A stretch of DNA of 64,000 nucleotides from Thiohalospira halophila DSM 15071. GTDB taxonomy: Bacteria; Pseudomonadota; Gammaproteobacteria; Thiohalospirales; Thiohalospiraceae. Position 1 is the first letter of the stretch; every line of letters starts with the position of its first letter. Location of the stretch: the NCBI RefSeq assembly GCF_900112605.1, contig NZ_FOMJ01000004.1:62001-126000 (forward strand), in the 5' to 3' direction. The notes beneath the pieces are model-generated. The model had not been told where the DNA came from, did not search any database, and was given only the letters and a program-made list of their open reading frames with translations. Shown here piece after piece: positions 1-13,578 of the stretch. The position numbers were made by a program, and so were the translations under genes.

Positions 1-1
1 C

Positions 2-778
2 GCCGAGTTGTCCACGGCTGCCACTGAACTGGATGAGCGCCGCGGGGAGCTTCGAACCCTCCTCCAGGAAGGGGGTCGGGGTCGCCGACTGGCCGAGGGG
101 GCAACGGTGGTCCTGGCAGGCCCGCCCAATGCGGGGAAATCCAGCCTGATGAACGCCCTGGCCCGTCGGGACAGCGCCATCGTCACCGATCTCCCCGGGA
201 CCACCCGGGACCTGTTGCGCGAGCGCCTGGCCATCGGGGGGATTCCGGTGGAGCTGGTGGATACCGCCGGCCTCCACGCCGGGGGCGACGCCATTGAGCA
301 GGAGGGGATGCGCCGGGCGCGCGAGGCCCTGGCCACGGCCGATCTGGTACTCTGGCTGGCGAATGCCGCCGACCCCGAGGCGCCGGAGGGCCCGGAGGAG
401 CGGCCCGGTGCGCCGCTGGTGCTGCTGCACACCCAGGCCGATCGGAGTGGCCGGGAGGCCGGTGAGCAGGCGGACGGCTCCGTGGTCCTCTCCGCGGTGA
501 CCGGCGCGGGCCTGGACGCGCTGGAGGCCGTCATCGTTCACCACCTGGGCGGCGAAGCCCCGCCGGAGGGCGGCTTTACCGCCCGTCGACGCCACCTGGA
601 GGCGCTGGAGAGCGCGCTCACGGCCCTCGACGCCGCTCCGGATCCCGCCGAAGGCGAACTGGAGCTGGTGGCCGCCGAGCTGGCCCGGGCCCATGCCGCT
701 CTGGGCCGGATCACCGGCGCGACCGGGACCGAGGACCTCCTGGGTCGGATCTTCTCCACCTTCTGCATCGGCAAGTAG
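2..778 (+). CDS. mnmE: tRNA modification GTPase MnmE, C-terminal part
   Basis: Partial gene: the 5' part lies outside the window and the frame is open from base 2. With MnmG, MnmE modifies C5 of the wobble uridine U34 in several tRNAs. The remaining part carries the G domain: P-loop GPPNAGKS (bases 119-142), switch motif TTRD and G3 motif DTAG. The C-terminal helical part ends in CIGK, the family's CxGK signature, whose cysteine is needed for activity. The G4 box, normally NKxD, reads TQAD here, which is unusual. mnmG starts 14 bases downstream, the normal pairing. Identity is very secure. Confidence 0.97.
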   Translation, partial: AELSTAATELDERRGELRTLLQEGGRGRRLAEGATVVLAGPPNAGKSSLMNALARRDSAIVTDLPGTTRDLLRERLAIGGIPVELVDTAGLHAGGDAIEQEGMRRAREALATADLVLWLANAADPEAPEGPEERPGAPLVLLHTQADRSGREAGEQADGSVVLSAVTGAGLDALEAVIVHHLGGEAPPEGGFTARRRHLEALESALTALDAAPDPAEGELELVAAELARAHAALGRITGATGTEDLLGRIFSTFCIGK

Positions 779-792
779 GTAGCCCCAAGACC

Positions 793-2670
793 ATGCTCAA
801 CACCTCACCCGACTACCGGGTCATCGTCATCGGCGGCGGCCACGCCGGCACCGAGGCCGCGCTGGCTGCCGCACGCACCGGGGCGCCGACCCTGCTCGTC
901 ACCCAGAACCTGGACACCATCGGCCAGATGAGCTGCAACCCGGCCATCGGCGGCATCGGCAAGGGCCACCTGGTGCGCGAGATCGACGCCCTGGGCGGCG
1001 CCATGGGCCGCGCGGCCGATGCCGCCGGGATCCAGTTCCGCGTGCTCAACCGGCGCAAGGGGCCGGCGGTCCGGGCGACCCGCGCCCAGACCGATCGCGC
1101 CCTCTATCGCCACGCCATCCGGGCCGCCGTGGAGGCGGAGCCGAACCTGACCTGTTTCCAGGATGGTGTTGCCGACCTCCAGGTGGAAGGCGGCCGGGCC
1201 ACCGGGGTTGTAACCACCCTGGGGCTCACCCTCTCCGCCCCGACCGTGGTCCTGGCCACCGGCACCTTCCTGGGGGGACGGATCCACGTGGGCGAGGCCC
1301 GGCGCGAGGGCGGGCGCGCCGGGGATGCCCCGGCCAACGCCCTGGCCGCTCGCCTGCGCGAGCTGGGCCTGGCCGCGGATCGCCTGAAGACCGGCACGCC
1401 CCCGCGCATCGACGGCCGGACCATCGACTTCGCCCGGCTCACCCCCCAGCCGGGTGACGAGCCCCGACCGGTCTTCTCCTTCATGGGCGACCCCTCGGAC
1501 CATCCCCGCCAGGTGCCGTGCCACATCGCCACCACGACGCCGGCGACCCATGAGCTCATCCGCGCGAACCTGGAACGCTCGCCCATGTTCAGCGGCGCCA
1601 TCGAGAGCAACGGACCGCGCTACTGCCCCTCCATCGAGGACAAGGTGGTCCGCTTCGCCGACCGCGATGCCCACCAGATCTTCGTGGAACCCGAGGGGCT
1701 GGATACCCACGAGGTCTATCCCAACGGGATCTCCACCAGCCTCCCCTTCGACGTCCAGCAGGCCCTGGTGCAGACCCTCCCCGGCTTCGAGGCCGCCCGG
1801 ATCACCCGGCCGGGTTACGCCATCGAGTACGACTTTCTGGATCCCCGCGGCCTGCGCCCCTCCCTGGAGTCGCGGGAGCTCCCGGGCCTCTACCTGGCCG
1901 GCCAGATCAACGGCACTACCGGCTACGAGGAGGCCGGCGCCCAGGGCCTGCTGGCCGGCCTCAATGCCGCCCGGGCCGCCGCCGACCTCCCCGCCTGGAC
2001 GCCGGGCCGCGACGAGGCCTACCTCGGCGTCATGGTGGATGACCTCATTACCCGGGGGACCCGCGAGCCCTACCGCATGTTCACCAGCCGGGCCGAGTAC
2101 CGCCTGCTTCTGCGCGAGGACAATGCCGACCTGCGCCTGACCCCCGTCGGCCGGGAGCTGGGCCTGGTGGATGACCACCGCTTCGCCGCCTTCCAGGTGC
2201 GCCAGAACACCATCGAGGCGGAGCAGAACCGGCTGGCGACCACCACCATCCGGGCTGGCGAGGTGGGGGACGAGCTCGCCCGGGAGGTCCTGGGCCAGCC
2301 CCTGGATCGGAATCAGCACCTTGCTGACCTCCTGCGCCGGCCGGAGACCGAGTACTACGCCCTCCATCGCCTCCCCGGCGCGGGAGAGCCGACGGCGCGG
2401 GCCGACGTCGCCGAGCAGGTCACCGTCCAGGCCCGGTATGCCGGCTACATCGAGCGCCAGCTGGCCGAGAATGCCCGCCAGGAGCGCCACGCCCACCGTT
2501 CCATCCCCGACGAGCTCGATTTCCGCGCCGTGCCCGGCCTCTCCACCGAGGTGGCGGAGAAGCTCGGTCGCCACCGCCCCTCCACCCTGGGTCAGGCGGG
2601 TCGGATCGACGGCGTGACACCGGCGGCGCTGTCGCTGCTGCTGGTCCACCTCCATCGCTGGGGGGCGTGA
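793..2670 (+). CDS. mnmG: tRNA uridine 5-carboxymethylaminomethyl modification enzyme MnmG
   Basis: FAD-dependent partner of MnmE in wobble-uridine modification, using methylene-tetrahydrofolate. The 625-residue product has the usual family length. The N-terminal dinucleotide-binding motif [10 protein letters not shown] begins near residue 14. The conserved [14 protein letters not shown] stretch and the [10 protein letters not shown] stretch of the FAD domain follow, and the helical C-terminal domain is complete. The start ATG lies shortly after the mnmE stop and directly before the conserved N terminus. rsmG begins one base after its stop, so mnmE-mnmG-rsmG are probably co-transcribed. This gidAB block is commonly found close to the replication origin. 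Confidence 0.98.
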   Translation: MLNTSPDYRVIVIGGGHAGTEAALAAARTGAPTLLVTQNLDTIGQMSCNPAIGGIGKGHLVREIDALGGAMGRAADAAGIQFRVLNRRKGPAVRATRAQTDRALYRHAIRAAVEAEPNLTCFQDGVADLQVEGGRATGVVTTLGLTLSAPTVVLATGTFLGGRIHVGEARREGGRAGDAPANALAARLRELGLAADRLKTGTPPRIDGRTIDFARLTPQPGDEPRPVFSFMGDPSDHPRQVPCHIATTTPATHELIRANLERSPMFSGAIESNGPRYCPSIEDKVVRFADRDAHQIFVEPEGLDTHEVYPNGISTSLPFDVQQALVQTLPGFEAARITRPGYAIEYDFLDPRGLRPSLESRELPGLYLAGQINGTTGYEEAGAQGLLAGLNAARAAADLPAWTPGRDEAYLGVMVDDLITRGTREPYRMFTSRAEYRLLLREDNADLRLTPVGRELGLVDDHRFAAFQVRQNTIEAEQNRLATTTIRAGEVGDELAREVLGQPLDRNQHLADLLRRPETEYYALHRLPGAGEPTARADVAEQVTVQARYAGYIERQLAENARQERHAHRSIPDELDFRAVPGLSTEVAEKLGRHRPSTLGQAGRIDGVTPAALSLLLVHLHRWGA

Positions 2671-2671
2671 C

Positions 2672-3310
2672 ATGTCCAAGGGCCAACCGGCAGGTTACAA
2701 TAGAGCGGAGGAACTCCGGCGCGGCCTGGCAGCACTGGGGCAGGAACTGCCGGAACTAGCGCAAGAGCGGTTACTTACTTACCTCGACCTGCTGGCGCGC
2801 TGGAACCGGGTCCACAACCTGACGGCGGTGCGGGATCCGGAGGCTATGGTGGCCTACCACCTGCTGGACTCCCTGGCCGGTCGGCCCTGGTTGCCAGAGG
2901 GGCCGCTGGTGGATCTCGGCACCGGCGCCGGCCTTCCCGGCCTGGTCCTGGCCATCGCCGAGCCGGACCGGCCCGTCACCCTGGTGGACAGCGCCGCCAA
3001 GCGGACGCGCTTCCTCCACCAGGTGGTGGGGGCCCTGGGGCTGGAGCGGGTCGAGGTCTTCCAGGCGCGCATGGAGGCCTGGCGACCCGCCGAGCCCGTG
3101 GAGGTGGTTACCGCCCGGGCCCTGACCTCCATGCCCGAGCTGGTCGAGCTGGCGGCGCCGCTGCTGACGCCCACCGGCCGCCTGGTGGCGTGGAAGGGCG
3201 TCTGGCCGGAGGCCGGGGCCGAGGGGGTCGCCGTGGAGGCGGTCCACCCGGTGACCGTCCCAGGCATCGACGGGGCGCGACATATCGTTGTCGCCCGCCC
3301 CGGTGTGTGA
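2672..3310 (+). CDS. rsmG: 16S rRNA (guanine527-N7)-methyltransferase RsmG
   Basis: SAM-dependent methylation of G527 in 16S rRNA. The 212-residue product has the family length. It contains LVDLGTGAGLPGLVLA, the SAM-binding glycine-rich loop, and the upstream LTAVRDPEAMVAYHLLDSL segment typical of GidB. The ATG at 2672 is one base after the mnmG stop, so translation is probably coupled. The 3' end overlaps the parAB promoter region. Confidence 0.96.
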   Translation: MSKGQPAGYNRAEELRRGLAALGQELPELAQERLLTYLDLLARWNRVHNLTAVRDPEAMVAYHLLDSLAGRPWLPEGPLVDLGTGAGLPGLVLAIAEPDRPVTLVDSAAKRTRFLHQVVGALGLERVEVFQARMEAWRPAEPVEVVTARALTSMPELVELAAPLLTPTGRLVAWKGVWPEAGAEGVAVEAVHPVTVPGIDGARHIVVARPGV

Positions 3311-3328
3311 TACTCAGGCGCTAGCGCC
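3288..3328 (+). promoter_or_regulatory. Candidate parAB promoter with a 12-bp palindrome
   Basis: An extended -10 (TGTGATACT, 3306-3314) follows TTGTCG at 3288-3293, with a short 15-base spacer. Right after the -10 lies the perfect palindrome GGCGCTAGCGCC (3317-3328), which sits between the promoter and the ribosome-binding site GGGAGGG. That is the position of an operator for ParA/ParB autoregulation. The promoter call rests on motif match only. The palindrome is seen directly. Confidence 0.4.
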
Positions 3329-3347
3329 CGGGGAGGGAACGAACGCC

Positions 3348-4133
3348 GTGACCAAGACCATTGCCGTGACCAATCAGAAGGGCGGGGTGGGCAAGACCAC
3401 CACCAGCGTCAACCTTGCCGCCTCCCTGGCGGCGACTCACCGGCAGGTCCTGCTCATCGACATGGATCCCCAGGGCAATGCCACCATGGGTTCGGGTGTG
3501 GACAAGCGCGCCATCCCGGCCTCTACTTACGATGTCCTGCTGGGCGAGACCGATCTGGCCGAGGCCCTCATCCCCAGCGACGCTGGATATGACCTCCTGC
3601 CGGCCAATGCCGATCTCACCGCCGCCGAGGTGGGCCTGCTGGAGACGGATGGTCGCGAACAGCGCCTGCGTACCGCCCTGGCGGCGGCAACGGACTACGA
3701 CTATATCCTGGTGGACTGCCCGCCGGCCCTGAACATGCTGACGGTGAACGCCCTGGTGGCGGCGGACACCGTCATGATCCCCATGCAGTGCGAGTACTAC
3801 GCCCTGGAGGGGCTGTCGGCGCTGCTGGATACCATCCGCCGGATCCAGGACCAGCTCAATCCCGACCTCGAGGTGGAGGGGCTGCTGCGGACCATGTTCG
3901 ACCCGCGCAACCGCCTGGCCACCGACGTGTCGCGCCAGCTCACCGATCACTTCGGCGGCAAGGTCTACCGGACCGTGATCCCGCGCAATGTCCGCCTGGC
4001 GGAGGCGCCCAGCCACGGCCTGCCGGTGCTCGCCTACGACAAGGGCTCGCGCGGGGCACAGTCCTACCTGGCCCTGGCCGGCGAGCTGTTGCGCAACGAA
4101 TCCGCCGGCAAGCCCGATCCGGCGCCGGCCTGA
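3348..4133 (+). CDS. parA: Chromosome partitioning ATPase ParA (Soj)
   Basis: Walker-type ATPase that moves ParB-parS complexes and segregates origins. The GTG at 3348 was chosen because it directly precedes the conserved N terminus (MTKTIAVTNQKGGVGKTT) and sits 10 bases after GGGAGGG. An in-frame start 60 bases upstream would add a non-conserved tail inside rsmG. The product has 261 residues. The deviant Walker A KGGVGKTT lies at about residues 11-18, with DMDPQGNAT and DCPPALNML after it. parB follows after 37 bases. The pair between rsmG and the atp operon is the classical chromosomal layout. Confidence 0.96.
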   Translation: MTKTIAVTNQKGGVGKTTTSVNLAASLAATHRQVLLIDMDPQGNATMGSGVDKRAIPASTYDVLLGETDLAEALIPSDAGYDLLPANADLTAAEVGLLETDGREQRLRTALAAATDYDYILVDCPPALNMLTVNALVAADTVMIPMQCEYYALEGLSALLDTIRRIQDQLNPDLEVEGLLRTMFDPRNRLATDVSRQLTDHFGGKVYRTVIPRNVRLAEAPSHGLPVLAYDKGSRGAQSYLALAGELLRNESAGKPDPAPA

Positions 4134-4170
4134 ACCCCCAGTCGATCCTTCACGGAGGAACCCCGTTTCC

Positions 4171-5049
4171 ATGAGCGCACGCAAGCGCGGCCTCGGCCGC
4201 GGACTCGACGCCCTCCTCTCCGACCCGGACGCCGCCGCGAGCCCCACGGTGGACCGCGCCGCCGGCGACCAGCTGGCGGAGGTCGCGGTGGAGCGGATCC
4301 GCCGCGGCCGCTATCAGCCGCGGCGGGACATGGACCCGGATGCCCTGGAGGAACTGGCCCACTCCATCCGCATGCAGGGGGTGGTCCAGCCCATCGTCGT
4401 CCGCGCCGTGGACGAGGAGGGGGACATCGATTACGAGATCATCGCCGGCGAGCGGCGCTGGCGGGCCGCGGGGATGGCGGAACTGGCCACCATCCCGGCG
4501 GTGATCCGCGAGGTCCCGGACCAGGCCGCCCTGGCCATCGCGCTCATCGAGAATATCCAGCGCGAGGAACTCAACCCCATCGAGGAGGCGCACGCCCTCC
4601 ACCGCCTCATCGAGGAGTTCGAGCTCACCCACCACCAGGTCGCCGAGGCGGTGGGCCGCTCCCGGGTGGCCGTCACCAATCTCCTGCGCCTCATGGGCCT
4701 GGAAGAGGGCGCCCGGGAGCTGGTGGAGATGGGCGCCCTGGAGATGGGTCACGCCCGCGCCCTCCTCGCCCTGGAGGGGGCGGAGCAGGTCCGCGCCGCC
4801 CGCGACGTGGCCGAGCGCGAGCTCACCGTGCGCGAGACCGAGAAGCTCGTCCGCCGCCTCCAGGAGGGGGCGACGGAGCCGGCCGAGCCCGCGCGCGAAG
4901 ACCCCGATGTCCGCCGCCTTCAGGAGGACCTCTCCGAGCGCCTGGGCGCCCCGGTCAAGGTGAGCCAGGGCAAGCAGGGCAAGGGGAAGGTCGAGATCCG
5001 CTACAACTCCCTGGACGAACTCGAGGGGATTCTGGCCCATATCAAGTAG
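4171..5049 (+). CDS. parB: Chromosome partitioning protein ParB (Spo0J)
   Basis: CTP-dependent DNA clamp that loads at parS sites and works with ParA. The 292-residue product starts at ATG 4171, behind the ribosome-binding site GGAGG near 4154. Features in order: a basic RKRGLGRGLDALL N-terminal box that contacts ParA, the ParB/Sulfiredoxin domain with GERRWRAA and ENIQREELNPIEEA, a helix-turn-helix around LTHHQVAEAVGRSRVAVTN, and a C-terminal dimerisation segment. An open frame starts further upstream inside parA, but only the chosen start gives the family N terminus. No parS-like 16-mer was seen in the window. Confidence 0.97.
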   Translation: MSARKRGLGRGLDALLSDPDAAASPTVDRAAGDQLAEVAVERIRRGRYQPRRDMDPDALEELAHSIRMQGVVQPIVVRAVDEEGDIDYEIIAGERRWRAAGMAELATIPAVIREVPDQAALAIALIENIQREELNPIEEAHALHRLIEEFELTHHQVAEAVGRSRVAVTNLLRLMGLEEGARELVEMGALEMGHARALLALEGAEQVRAARDVAERELTVRETEKLVRRLQEGATEPAEPAREDPDVRRLQEDLSERLGAPVKVSQGKQGKGKVEIRYNSLDELEGILAHIK

Positions 5050-5070
5050 GGGCTTTGCCCCGGCCCTTCG

Positions 5071-5099
5071 TTGACCCCCTGTGGGGGAGTCTTTATACT
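5071..5099 (+). promoter_or_regulatory. Sigma70 promoter of the atp operon
   Basis: TTGACC at 5071-5076, a 17-base spacer and TATACT at 5094-5099, lying in the 112-base gap between parB and atpI. Both hexamers are one or two mismatches from consensus and the spacing is optimal. It is one of the two best sigma70-like promoters in the window and would start the nine-gene ATP synthase transcript. Confidence 0.75.
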
Positions 5100-5161
5100 C
5101 CGCGCCTCAATAACGGTCCGGCTCCCGTGCGGCACGGGTCCGGACGGGTCGACAGGGGTCC

Positions 5162-5557
5162 ATGAAGTTCGCAACCACCGTCCTCCAGCGCTCCCTCCTG
5201 AGTCTTCTGGGTGTACAGGCAGCGCTGACGGCGGCCGCCGCCGCGGTCTGGGCGTGGCAGGCCGGCCTCGAGCCGGCAATGGCCGCGCTCTACGGTGGCG
5301 GCATTACCCTGGCGGCCACCCTGATCAGCGGCTGGCGGCTGCTGCGCGCCACGGAGGCGCTGGGCAGCAGCACCAACCGCGGGCTGGCGGAGCTCTACAT
5401 CGGCTTCGCCGCCCGCTTCGTACTGGCCCTGGCGCTACTGGCGCTGGGCATGGGGGTCCTGGAACTGGACCCCCTCGGCATACTGACCGGCTTTGCGGTG
5501 GCCCAGATGGGTTATCTCTTCAATCGCGTAGAGACCGCGCCGCCGCGGGCCGACTGA
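5162..5557 (+). CDS. atpI: ATP synthase subunit I (AtpI)
   Basis: Small membrane protein encoded first in the operon and thought to help assemble the c ring. The 131-residue product is hydrophobic, with four likely membrane segments. These include LLGVQAALTAAAAAVWAW near the N terminus and FVLALALLALGMGVLEL in the C-terminal half. AtpI proteins vary in sequence, so the call rests on size, hydropathy, the AtpI-like YGGGITL and GLAELYIGFAARF segments, and the place just before atpB. Confidence 0.88.
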   Translation: MKFATTVLQRSLLSLLGVQAALTAAAAAVWAWQAGLEPAMAALYGGGITLAATLISGWRLLRATEALGSSTNRGLAELYIGFAARFVLALALLALGMGVLELDPLGILTGFAVAQMGYLFNRVETAPPRAD

Positions 5558-6385
<828 letters not shown>

Positions 6386-6443
6386 GGCGCCCCGGCGTAC
6401 CGCGATTTCGAACACCATCCATTCGCATCCAAGGAGAAGTCCC

Positions 6444-6698
6444 ATGAACGAAATCATCGCTTCCACCGCCATCGGTGTCGGCATCATCCTGGCCGCCGCC
6501 GGCCTGGGTTCCGCCCTCGGCTGGGGCATGATCTGCTCCAAGTACATCGAGGGCATTGCCCGCCAGCCCGAGATGCGCGCCCAGCTCATGGGTCAGATGC
6601 TCTTCACCGGCGGCCTCATGGAGGCCTTCCCGATGATCGTGCTCGGTCTGTCCATGTGGTTCATCTTCGCCAACCCCTTCGTTGCGGCCGTCGGCTGA
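6444..6698 (+). CDS. atpE: F0F1 ATP synthase subunit c
   Basis: Proton-carrying ring subunit: two transmembrane helices joined by the polar loop ARQPE. The 84-residue product carries its ion-binding carboxylate as glutamate, E60 in GLMEAFPMI, where E. coli has Asp61. On helix 1 the glycine-rich face reads GSALGWGMICSK. Trp27 sits where E. coli has Ile28 and where sodium-type rings have a glutamine ligand. The missing glutamine argues for proton rather than sodium coupling; this is inference from an alignment made by eye. Confidence 0.97.
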   Translation: MNEIIASTAIGVGIILAAAGLGSALGWGMICSKYIEGIARQPEMRAQLMGQMLFTGGLMEAFPMIVLGLSMWFIFANPFVAAVG

Positions 6699-6757
6699 GG
6701 TCGGACGAGACTGCTCGTTGACTCGCCGATAAACCCCCCAGCGGGAGGAGCAACGCC

Positions 6758-7228
6758 GTGAACGTTACTGCAACGCTATTTGCTCAGATCCTGGTCTTCG
6801 CCATCCTGATCTGGTTCGTGAACCGGTATCTTTGGGGACCGTTGACCAATGTGATGGAGCAGCGCCAGAAGCGCATCGCCGATGGCCTGGCTGCCGCCGA
6901 AAAGGGGCAGCACGAAAAGGAGCTGGCCGAGCAGCGCGCCAAGGAGGAGCTGGCCCAGGCCAAGGAACAGGCCGCCGAGATCATCGCCCAGGCCCAGAAG
7001 CGCTCCAACGAGATCGTGGAAGAGGCCAAGGACTCGGCGCGTGAAGAGGGTGACCGCCTGAAGGCCGCCGCTCAGGCGGAGATCGAGCAGGAGGTCAACC
7101 GGGCTCGGGAGCAGCTGCGCAGCCGCGTGGCCGAGCTCTCCACCCAGGGTGCGAGCCGGATCCTCAAGCGCGAGATCGACGCCAGCGCCCACGAGGATCT
7201 CATCTCGGACCTCGTCACCGAGATCTAG
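6758..7228 (+). CDS. atpF: F0F1 ATP synthase subunit b
   Basis: Peripheral stalk subunit linking the membrane sector to F1. The 156-residue product equals the E. coli length. One N-terminal membrane helix (about residues 5-25, [18 protein letters not shown]) is followed by a long charged coiled coil rich in Ala, Glu, Lys and Gln. GTG start at 6758 behind GGGAGGAG. Confidence 0.97.
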   Translation: MNVTATLFAQILVFAILIWFVNRYLWGPLTNVMEQRQKRIADGLAAAEKGQHEKELAEQRAKEELAQAKEQAAEIIAQAQKRSNEIVEEAKDSAREEGDRLKAAAQAEIEQEVNRAREQLRSRVAELSTQGASRILKREIDASAHEDLISDLVTEI

Positions 7229-7237
7229 GGGCAGACC

Positions 7238-7774
7238 ATGGCCGAGAACATCACCATCGCCCGACCCTACGCCGAGGCGCTGCTGGAGCTGGCGCGTGAG
7301 AAGGGCGCGCTGGACCAGTGGTCCAGCATGCTCGACCTCATGAGCCAGGTCGCCAGTGCCCCGGAGATGGCGTCGCTGTTCGACAACCCCGGGGTGGAGC
7401 CCGACCAGCTCGTCGAGATCATCGGCGAGGTCGGCAAGGACACCCTGGATGACCACGCCCGCAATCTGCTGCGGCTACTCGCCGAACGGGATCGCCTCAG
7501 CATCCTCCCGGATATCGCGGCCCTCTATGAGCAGGAGCGCTCCCGCGCCGAGGGTGAGGTCGAGGCCGAGGTGGTGTCGGCCCGGCCGCTGGACGAGGCC
7601 CAGCAGGCGAAGCTCGCCGAGGCCCTCAAGAAGCGGCTCGGCCGTGAGGTGCGGCTGACCTGCCGGACCGACGAGGAGCTGCTGGGCGGCGCCGTGGTCC
7701 GGGCCGGCGACCTGGTCATCGACGGCTCGGCAGTGGGGCGCCTGGAGCGGCTCGCCGGGTCCCTGCGGCAGTAA
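7238..7774 (+). CDS. atpH: F0F1 ATP synthase subunit delta
   Basis: Connects the b-subunit stalk to the top of the alpha/beta hexamer. The 178-residue product is of normal size. It has the N-terminal ARPYAEALLELA motif and the C-terminal LLGGAVVRAGDLVIDGS signature of the OSCP/delta family. It lies 9 bases after atpF and 27 bases before atpA. Confidence 0.97.
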   Translation: MAENITIARPYAEALLELAREKGALDQWSSMLDLMSQVASAPEMASLFDNPGVEPDQLVEIIGEVGKDTLDDHARNLLRLLAERDRLSILPDIAALYEQERSRAEGEVEAEVVSARPLDEAQQAKLAEALKKRLGREVRLTCRTDEELLGGAVVRAGDLVIDGSAVGRLERLAGSLRQ

Positions 7775-7801
7775 CCGGACCGAATCGAGAGGAATGCAAG
7801 C

Positions 7802-9343
<1,542 letters not shown>

Positions 9344-9358
9344 CCCGGGGGCAGACCG

Positions 9359-11643
<2,285 letters not shown>

Positions 11644-11655
11644 GGGAGGCCGGAA

Positions 11656-12078
11656 ATGGCCATGACCATGCACGTCGACATCGTCAGCGCCGAGGAATCC
11701 ATCTACGCCGGTACGGTGGAGATGGTGACGGCGCCAGCAGACGGGGGGGACGTCGGCATCATGCCGCGCCACACCCCGCTGCTCACGCGGCTGCGGCCGG
11801 GCGAGGTCACCGTGGAGAAGGGGGGCGAAAAGCAGGCCTTCTTCGTCTCCGGCGGTGTCCTCGAGGTCCAGCCGCACGTCACCACCGTCCTGGCCGATTC
11901 GGCCGTCCGGGCCCGCGACCTCGACGAGGCCGAGGCCCAGAAGGCGAAGGATCGGGCCGAACGGGCCATGGCGGATCAGAAGGCGGAGCTGGACTACGCC
12001 TCGGCCCAGGCCGAACTGGCCGAAGCGGTGGCGAAGCTCCAGACCATTCAACGGCTGCGGCAGCGCACCGGCATCTAG
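11656..12078 (+). CDS. atpC: F0F1 ATP synthase subunit epsilon
   Basis: Small stalk subunit that couples gamma to the c ring and can inhibit hydrolysis. The 140-residue product has an N-terminal beta-sandwich ([26 protein letters not shown]) and a C-terminal helical hairpin ([14 protein letters not shown] onward). Last gene of the operon; an intrinsic terminator starts 26 bases after the stop. Confidence 0.97.
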   Translation: MAMTMHVDIVSAEESIYAGTVEMVTAPADGGDVGIMPRHTPLLTRLRPGEVTVEKGGEKQAFFVSGGVLEVQPHVTTVLADSAVRARDLDEAEAQKAKDRAERAMADQKAELDYASAQAELAEAVAKLQTIQRLRQRTGI

Positions 12079-12103
12079 ACGCGTATGCTGCAAGCAGATG
12101 GTC

Positions 12104-12133
12104 AGAACAAGGGCAGGTAACTGCCCTTGTTCT
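12104..12133 (+). terminator. Intrinsic terminator of the atp operon
   Basis: Perfect 13-bp stem, 12104-12116 with 12121-12133, and a four-base loop GTAA. It is followed by a short, imperfect T run (TCTGTTTCC). The length and perfection of the stem in the atpC-glmU gap make it the end of the atp transcript. Confidence 0.85.
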
Positions 12134-12188
12134 GTTTCCGGCCCCCGGAAATATTGCCCTCATCCCTCCGCTGGATTACAAACGCGGT

Positions 12189-13574
12189 ATGACCATGTCC
12201 CAGAAGCTCTCCGTAATCATTCTCGCTGCTGGCCAGGGTACCCGCATGCGGTCATCCTTGCCCAAGGTCCTCCACCCGGTGGGGCCGGCCTCCATGCTGG
12301 GCCATGCCATCGATGCTGCCGCCGGCCTGGATCCGGTCGGGATCCATGTCGTCCACGGCCACGGCGGGGAGGCGGTCCGGGAGGCCTTTGAAGGGCGCGA
12401 TATCAGCTGGGTCGAACAGGCCGAACAGCTGGGGACCGGCCATGCAGTCGGTTGCGCCCTGCCCGGGATCCCGGATGACCACACCGTCCTGGTCCTCTAC
12501 GGCGACGTGCCCCTGGTAACGGCGGCGACCCTGGAGCGGCTGGCCGGCGCGGCGGAGGGGCGGCTCGCCGTGCTCACCACCCAGCTCGCCCACCCCGGCG
12601 GCTACGGGCGGATCCTGCGGGATGACCACGGTGCGGTGGTCGGGGTCGTGGAGGAGAAGGACGCCACGGAGACCCAGCGCGCCATCGGTGAGGTGAATAC
12701 CGGCATGCTGGCCGGTCCGGCGGAGGCTCTCCGTCGTTGGCTCGCGGCGACCTCCCGGGACAACGCCCAGGGGGAGTACTACCTCACCGACGTGGTGGCG
12801 CTGGCTGCCGACGAGGGCCAGGCAGCGGCCGGGATCGTCACCCACGACCCGGACGAGGTGGCCGGGGTGAACAACCGGGTCCAGCTCGCGGCTGCCGAGG
12901 CGGCCTACCGGCGGCGGCGGGCCGAAGCCCTGATGCTTGCCGGGGTGACGCTGCGCGACCCCGCGCGGGTCGACATCCGGGGCGAGGTGACCACCCCGGG
13001 CGATGTCGAGATCGATATCGATGTTGTCCTCGAGGGAGAGGTGGCGCTGGGCCGGGATGTCTACATCGGGCCGGGGGCGGTGCTGCGGAACTGCCGTCTG
13101 GGCGATGGCGTTCGAGTCGAGCCCCATACCATTATCGAGGGGGCCAGCCTGGGGGCCGGGGCCAGTGTCGGCCCCTTCGCCCGCATCCGCCCGGGCAGCG
13201 AACTGGCCGAGGGCGCAAAAGTGGGCAACTTTGTCGAGACCAAGGCCAGCCGAATCGGGCGCGGCTCCAAGGTGAACCACCTCGCCTACATCGGGGATAC
13301 CGAGATGGGGGCGGGAGTGAATATTGGCGCCGGGACGATTACCTGCAACTACGACGGCGCCCACAAGCACACCACCACCATCGGCGACGACGCCTTCATC
13401 GGGTCGGACTGCCAGCTAGTGGCACCGGTCACCATCGGTGCCGGAGCGACCCTGGGTGCAGGGACCACCCTGACCCGGGATGCCCCGGCCGGGCAGCTCA
13501 CCATTACGCGGGTGCGCCAGCGGACCATCGAGGACTGGCGCCGCCCTTGCAAGGACGACGGCCGGGAGGGCTGA
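12189..13574 (+). CDS. glmU: Bifunctional UDP-GlcNAc pyrophosphorylase / glucosamine-1-phosphate acetyltransferase
   Basis: Makes UDP-GlcNAc for peptidoglycan and lipopolysaccharide. The N-terminal uridyltransferase has [18 protein letters not shown] and the substrate loop EQLGTGHAV. From about residue 250 a left-handed beta-helix acetyltransferase of hexapeptide repeats ends in the [10 protein letters not shown] active-site region. 461 residues, the family norm. A second ATG two codons in (12195) is an equally possible start. glmS follows after 4 bases, so precursor and product steps share a transcript. Confidence 0.97.
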   Translation: MTMSQKLSVIILAAGQGTRMRSSLPKVLHPVGPASMLGHAIDAAAGLDPVGIHVVHGHGGEAVREAFEGRDISWVEQAEQLGTGHAVGCALPGIPDDHTVLVLYGDVPLVTAATLERLAGAAEGRLAVLTTQLAHPGGYGRILRDDHGAVVGVVEEKDATETQRAIGEVNTGMLAGPAEALRRWLAATSRDNAQGEYYLTDVVALAADEGQAAAGIVTHDPDEVAGVNNRVQLAAAEAAYRRRRAEALMLAGVTLRDPARVDIRGEVTTPGDVEIDIDVVLEGEVALGRDVYIGPGAVLRNCRLGDGVRVEPHTIIEGASLGAGASVGPFARIRPGSELAEGAKVGNFVETKASRIGRGSKVNHLAYIGDTEMGAGVNIGAGTITCNYDGAHKHTTTIGDDAFIGSDCQLVAPVTIGAGATLGAGTTLTRDAPAGQLTITRVRQRTIEDWRRPCKDDGREG

Positions 13575-13578
13575 ATCG

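Noticed and set aside
3300-5160. parS centromere sites near parAB
   Set aside because: No sequence close to the canonical 16-base palindrome was found here or in the other gaps read.
12154-12182. TTGCCC / TACAAA pair as a glmU promoter
   Set aside because: The -10 ends 6 bases before the ATG, which would need a leaderless message; the match is also weak.
13575-13578. glmS riboswitch-ribozyme
   Set aside because: Only four bases separate glmU and glmS.
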